6,364 bases of DNA from Pseudomonadota bacterium (GTDB lineage: Bacteria; Pseudomonadota; Alphaproteobacteria; Rhizobiales; Xanthobacteraceae). The position numbers and the translations under genes are program-made. The notes beneath the pieces were generated by a model. It was not told where the DNA came from. It was given only the letters and a program-made list of their open reading frames with translations, and searched no databases. Of the stretch, positions 4,977 to 6,364 are shown in pieces. Position 1 is the stretch's first letter, and the number at the start of each line of letters is the position of its first letter. The DNA is taken from contig JAEZEU010000144.1 in NCBI GenBank assembly GCA_023432885.1, positions 1 to 6,364 of the forward strand, in the 5' to 3' direction.

Positions 4977-5083
4977 CCGAACAGCTTGTAAATCACGTCG
5001 ATCGATGCGCCTGCAATGCAGAACGCAAGCACCATGCAGATCAGCATCTCGTCTCGGTCAAATCCGGCTGGTGGCTCTCGCAT
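4973..5083 (-). CDS. Candidate 36-aa single-TM small membrane protein
   Basis: This minus-strand ORF begins at the ATG at 5083. It encodes a short charged N-terminus (REPPAGFDRDE), a hydrophobic stretch MLICMVLAFCIAGASIDVIY (residues 13-32) and the tail KLFG, a typical small inner-membrane protein layout. The Shine-Dalgarno is weak (GAAG, 4 nt before the ATG). The same frame stays open upstream to the stop at 5258-5260 with a hydrophilic, coding-like sequence (VEVTEKLQDAGSKER), but has no standard ATG or GTG there, so a longer protein cannot be excluded. The last four bases are shared with the convergent 66-aa gene. I recall comparable tiny membrane ORFs in Bradyrhizobium but cannot verify. 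Function unknown. Confidence 0.45.
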   Translation of the reverse strand: MREPPAGFDRDEMLICMVLAFCIAGASIDVIYKLFG

Positions 5084-5260
5084 GAATCTTCGCAAAATGT
5101 ATCGGCCTCGCTGTTGCAGCAATCGCGCAGGCCGCTCTTTGCTCCCGGCGTCTTGCAGTTTTTCGGTGACCTCGACGGTCGCAGGAATCCCGCGCGCCCG
5201 CGACCCGGCTCCAGCAAATGACGCGTGGAGGGCTTGCGCCCCGGCGGCGCGTGCAGGCTA

Positions 5261-5286
5261 GGAACAAAACCCGCCGGCATCACTTG
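5261..5286 (+). promoter_or_regulatory. Weak EcfG-like promoter candidate before the DUF6894-like gene
   Basis: GGAAC (5261-5265) is followed after 17 nt by CTTG (5283-5286), a partial match to the alphaproteobacterial EcfG consensus GGAAC-N16/17-CGTT. The distance to the ATG at 5319 is right for a short leader. The -35 match is exact and the -10 match is poor. Confidence 0.3.
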
Positions 5287-5318
5287 TCCGCAGCGATACG
5301 CAAACATCCGAGGCTGCC

Positions 5319-5537
5319 ATGCCGCTCTATCATTTCGACCTCGTGAACTGGAGGGCGGTTATCGATGCCGGCGGCGCCGATCTCATCGATGACATCGAGG
5401 CGGTCAATTCCGCCGACATGATCGCGCGTCGCCTGCTGGAGCGGATGCCGCAGCTGAAGAACAACCACTACGCCGTTCTCGTCACCAACGAGGATGGCAA
5501 CGAGGTTTGCCGGCTACCGCTCGACGTCGTGCATTGA
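5319..5537 (+). CDS. DUF6894-like small protein, 72 aa
   Basis: This is a small soluble protein of a type abundant in Bradyrhizobium and other Rhizobiales, which I assign to DUF6894 from memory; no biochemical function is established to my knowledge. Seen: the N-terminal strand MPLYHFDLVN, the segment VIDAGGADLIDDIEAVN, a helix (SADMIARRLLERMP) and the C-terminal strand pair YAVLVTNEDGNEVCRLPLD. The pattern of an N-terminal aromatic strand, a D-x-G-G-x-x-L turn and a terminal V-T-N-E-D-G...L-P-L element is what identifies the family. CGAGG at 5309-5313 lies 5 nt before the ATG and fixes the start. The neighbouring PRC-barrel gene starts 85 bp downstream with its own promoter-like motif, so the two may be co-regulated rather than one operon. 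Confidence 0.85.
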   Translation: MPLYHFDLVNWRAVIDAGGADLIDDIEAVNSADMIARRLLERMPQLKNNHYAVLVTNEDGNEVCRLPLDVVH

Positions 5538-5566
5538 GCTAGTGGCGCGGGCTCTCTCGCCATCGG

Positions 5567-5591
5567 GGAACCATAATTGCGTCAATCGGTT
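5567..5591 (+). promoter_or_regulatory. EcfG-type general stress promoter
   Basis: GGAAC (5567-5571), followed by C as is usual, is separated by 16 nt from GGTT (5588-5591), which differs from the EcfG consensus -10 (CGTT) at one position. It lies entirely in the intergenic gap, 31 bp before the PRC-barrel ATG, leaving a leader of roughly 25 nt with a good Shine-Dalgarno. EcfG is the sigma factor of the PhyR-NepR-EcfG general stress response in alphaproteobacteria. Confidence 0.55.
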
Positions 5592-5622
5592 GGCTCTGAT
5601 TGAGCAACACGGAGAATGCAAA

Positions 5623-5985
5623 ATGGCCATGGATGCGAATGAGACCAGTAACCTGATCGGTAGCGACAAGGTCGAGGGGACGGCAGTGTACGGCGCCGAC
5701 GCGAACAAGATCGGCACCATCGAGCGCGTGATGATCGACAAGGTCAGTGGCAAGGTGTCCTACGCCGTGCTTGGCTTCGGCGGCTTTCTCGGCATCGGTA
5801 ACGATCATTATCCGCTGCCCTGGCAGTCCCTGAAATACGATACTCGGCTCGGCGGCTACGTCACCGGCGTCACCGAGAGCCAGCTTCAGGGCGCGCCCAG
5901 ATACACCAACGATAATGATTGGAATTGGGGTGACACAGCGCGCGCCCGCGCTGTGAATGACTATTACGGCGTACCGATGCCCTAA
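5623..5985 (+). CDS. PRC-barrel domain-containing protein, 120 aa
   Basis: The PRC-barrel is a small beta-barrel found in RimM and in the photosynthetic reaction-centre H subunit. Free-standing versions in soil alphaproteobacteria are common stress-associated proteins of unknown mechanism. Seen: residues 8-85 form the domain, with SNLIGSDKVEGTAVYGAD, the turn NKIGTIERVMIDKVSGKVSYAVL, the Gly-rich GFGGFLGIGNDHYPLPW and the closing strand around YDTRLGGYV. The C-terminal tail (NDNDWNWGDTARARA, ending DYYGVPMP) has no domain signature. No signal peptide, so probably cytoplasmic. The ATG at 5623 has GGAGA at 7 nt; an in-frame ATG two codons later is less well placed. The open frame back to 5494 overlaps the DUF6894-like gene and is rejected. 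An EcfG-like promoter lies directly upstream, suggesting general-stress control. Confidence 0.93.
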   Translation: MAMDANETSNLIGSDKVEGTAVYGADANKIGTIERVMIDKVSGKVSYAVLGFGGFLGIGNDHYPLPWQSLKYDTRLGGYVTGVTESQLQGAPRYTNDNDWNWGDTARARAVNDYYGVPMP

Positions 5986-5993
5986 TGTTTTTT

Positions 5994-6034
5994 GGCCGGG
6001 ATAATCGGAGTAACACCGTCATCCCGGCCGTTTT
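5994..6034 (+). terminator. Terminator-like hairpin between PRC-barrel and lysine-rich genes
   Basis: GGCCGGGAT (5994-6002) pairs with ATCCCGGCC (6021-6029) around an 18-nt loop, in which CGG (6006-6008) and CCG (6016-6018) could extend the pairing. A short T-run (GTTTT, 6030-6034) follows, and TTTTTT precedes the left arm. It starts 8 bp after the PRC-barrel stop. The long loop and only four T make it weak. It ends just before the Shine-Dalgarno of the next gene, so it may be leaky or may act as a leader structure. Confidence 0.55.
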
Positions 6035-6047
6035 GCAGGAGAGCCTC

Positions 6048-6263
6048 ATGGCGAAAAAGGCCAAGAAGCGTAAATACTCGAAAGGCGCGTCCAAGAAGGT
6101 CGGGCGCGCGATGAAGAAGCAAAAGGCCGGGACGCTGCGCAGCGGCCGCTCTGGCAAGAAGGTGAAGAGCCGAAAGCAGGCGATCGCGATCGGTCTCTCA
6201 GAGGCCCGCCAGCGCGGCGAGCGGGTACCGAAAAAGAAGAAGACGAAAAAGAAGAAGTCCTAG
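6048..6263 (+). CDS. DUF6496-type lysine-rich basic protein, 71 aa
   Basis: This is a very basic small protein: 23 Lys and 8 Arg in 71 residues. The central segment SGKKVKSRKQAIAIGLSEAR is the signature I associate with DUF6496, found widely in Rhizobiales and other proteobacteria. Lysine-rich tails on both sides (AKKAKKRKY, PKKKKTKKKKS) resemble histone-H1-like or nucleoid-associated proteins, so nucleic-acid binding is plausible but inferred from composition only. AGGAG at 6037-6041 lies 6 nt before the ATG at 6048; the open frame further upstream runs through the hairpin and is rejected. It lies 62 bp after the PRC-barrel gene and may be read through from that gene's stress promoter. Its TAG overlaps the stop of the minus-strand gene at CTAG (6260-6263). 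Confidence 0.88.
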   Translation: MAKKAKKRKYSKGASKKVGRAMKKQKAGTLRSGRSGKKVKSRKQAIAIGLSEARQRGERVPKKKKTKKKKS

Positions 6264-6364
6264 GTGGCAGGTTTTGGCGGGTCCGCCGCCGGGCAGGCCG
6301 CCATCCATTCGTCCAGTTGGTCAGCGCCCGAGTCGTCGAATGCGCGGGGGCGACGGTGCACGGC
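6260..6364 (-). CDS. C-terminal end of an unrecognised gene entering from the right edge
   Basis: Reading leftward from the window edge, 34 sense codons are open to a TAG at 6260-6262. The translation HRRPRAFDDSGADQLDEWMAACPA, ending PPKPAT, is balanced and looks like a real C-terminus, with an acidic helix and a Pro-rich tail. It would converge on the lysine-rich gene and share the four bases CTAG with it. The start lies outside the window. Other frames here are also open over this short distance, so the call rests on composition and the stop overlap. Product unknown. Confidence 0.4.
   Translation of the reverse strand, partial: AVHRRPRAFDDSGADQLDEWMAACPAADPPKPAT

Noticed and set aside
1..6364. 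CRISPR array, tRNA, rRNA, insertion sequence or known defence system
   Set aside because: No regularly spaced repeats, cloverleaf, rRNA-like segment, transposase or terminal inverted repeats were seen on reading both strands.

Overview
The window looks like a chromosomal segment from a high-GC alphaproteobacterium, most likely Bradyrhizobium or a close relative. The grounds are the G/C-rich third codon positions, a family of tiny hypothetical proteins that I associate from memory with that genus, a palindromic intergenic element of the type common there, and a GGAAC-N16-GGTT motif resembling the alphaproteobacterial EcfG general-stress promoter. No database was consulted.

Layout. Positions 1-734 (minus) hold the N-terminal two thirds of a glutathione-dependent formaldehyde dehydrogenase (class III alcohol dehydrogenase). 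It is divergent from a 10-TM EamA/DMT transporter (838-1713, plus). The transporter converges on a 1-Cys peroxiredoxin (1878-2537, minus), and a palindromic repeat between the two could terminate both. A gap of about 350 bp follows, then an unrecognised 190-aa protein (2890-3462, plus) that ends in a textbook rho-independent terminator.

From about 3.5 kb to the end the window is an accessory-looking stretch of very small genes. Three overlapping plus-strand ORFs (43, 82 and 72 aa; 3802-4367) come first. A minus-strand small gene (4378-4595) faces them and appears to carry a 1-nt frameshift. Next are a 66-aa plus-strand gene (4776-4976), a candidate 36-aa single-TM protein on the opposite strand (4973-5083), a DUF6894-like protein (5319-5537), a PRC-barrel protein (5623-5985) and a lysine-rich DUF6496-type protein (6048-6263). 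The C-terminal end of another minus-strand gene (6260-6364) runs off the window.

The left half is detoxification and redox housekeeping: formaldehyde oxidation, peroxide reduction and a metabolite exporter. The right half fits a general-stress neighbourhood, with an EcfG-like promoter directly before the PRC-barrel gene and a weaker candidate before the DUF6894-like gene. I saw no tRNA, rRNA, CRISPR array, insertion sequence or recognisable defence system. The most interesting material is the cluster of small, overlapping, lineage-restricted genes, not one large novel system.
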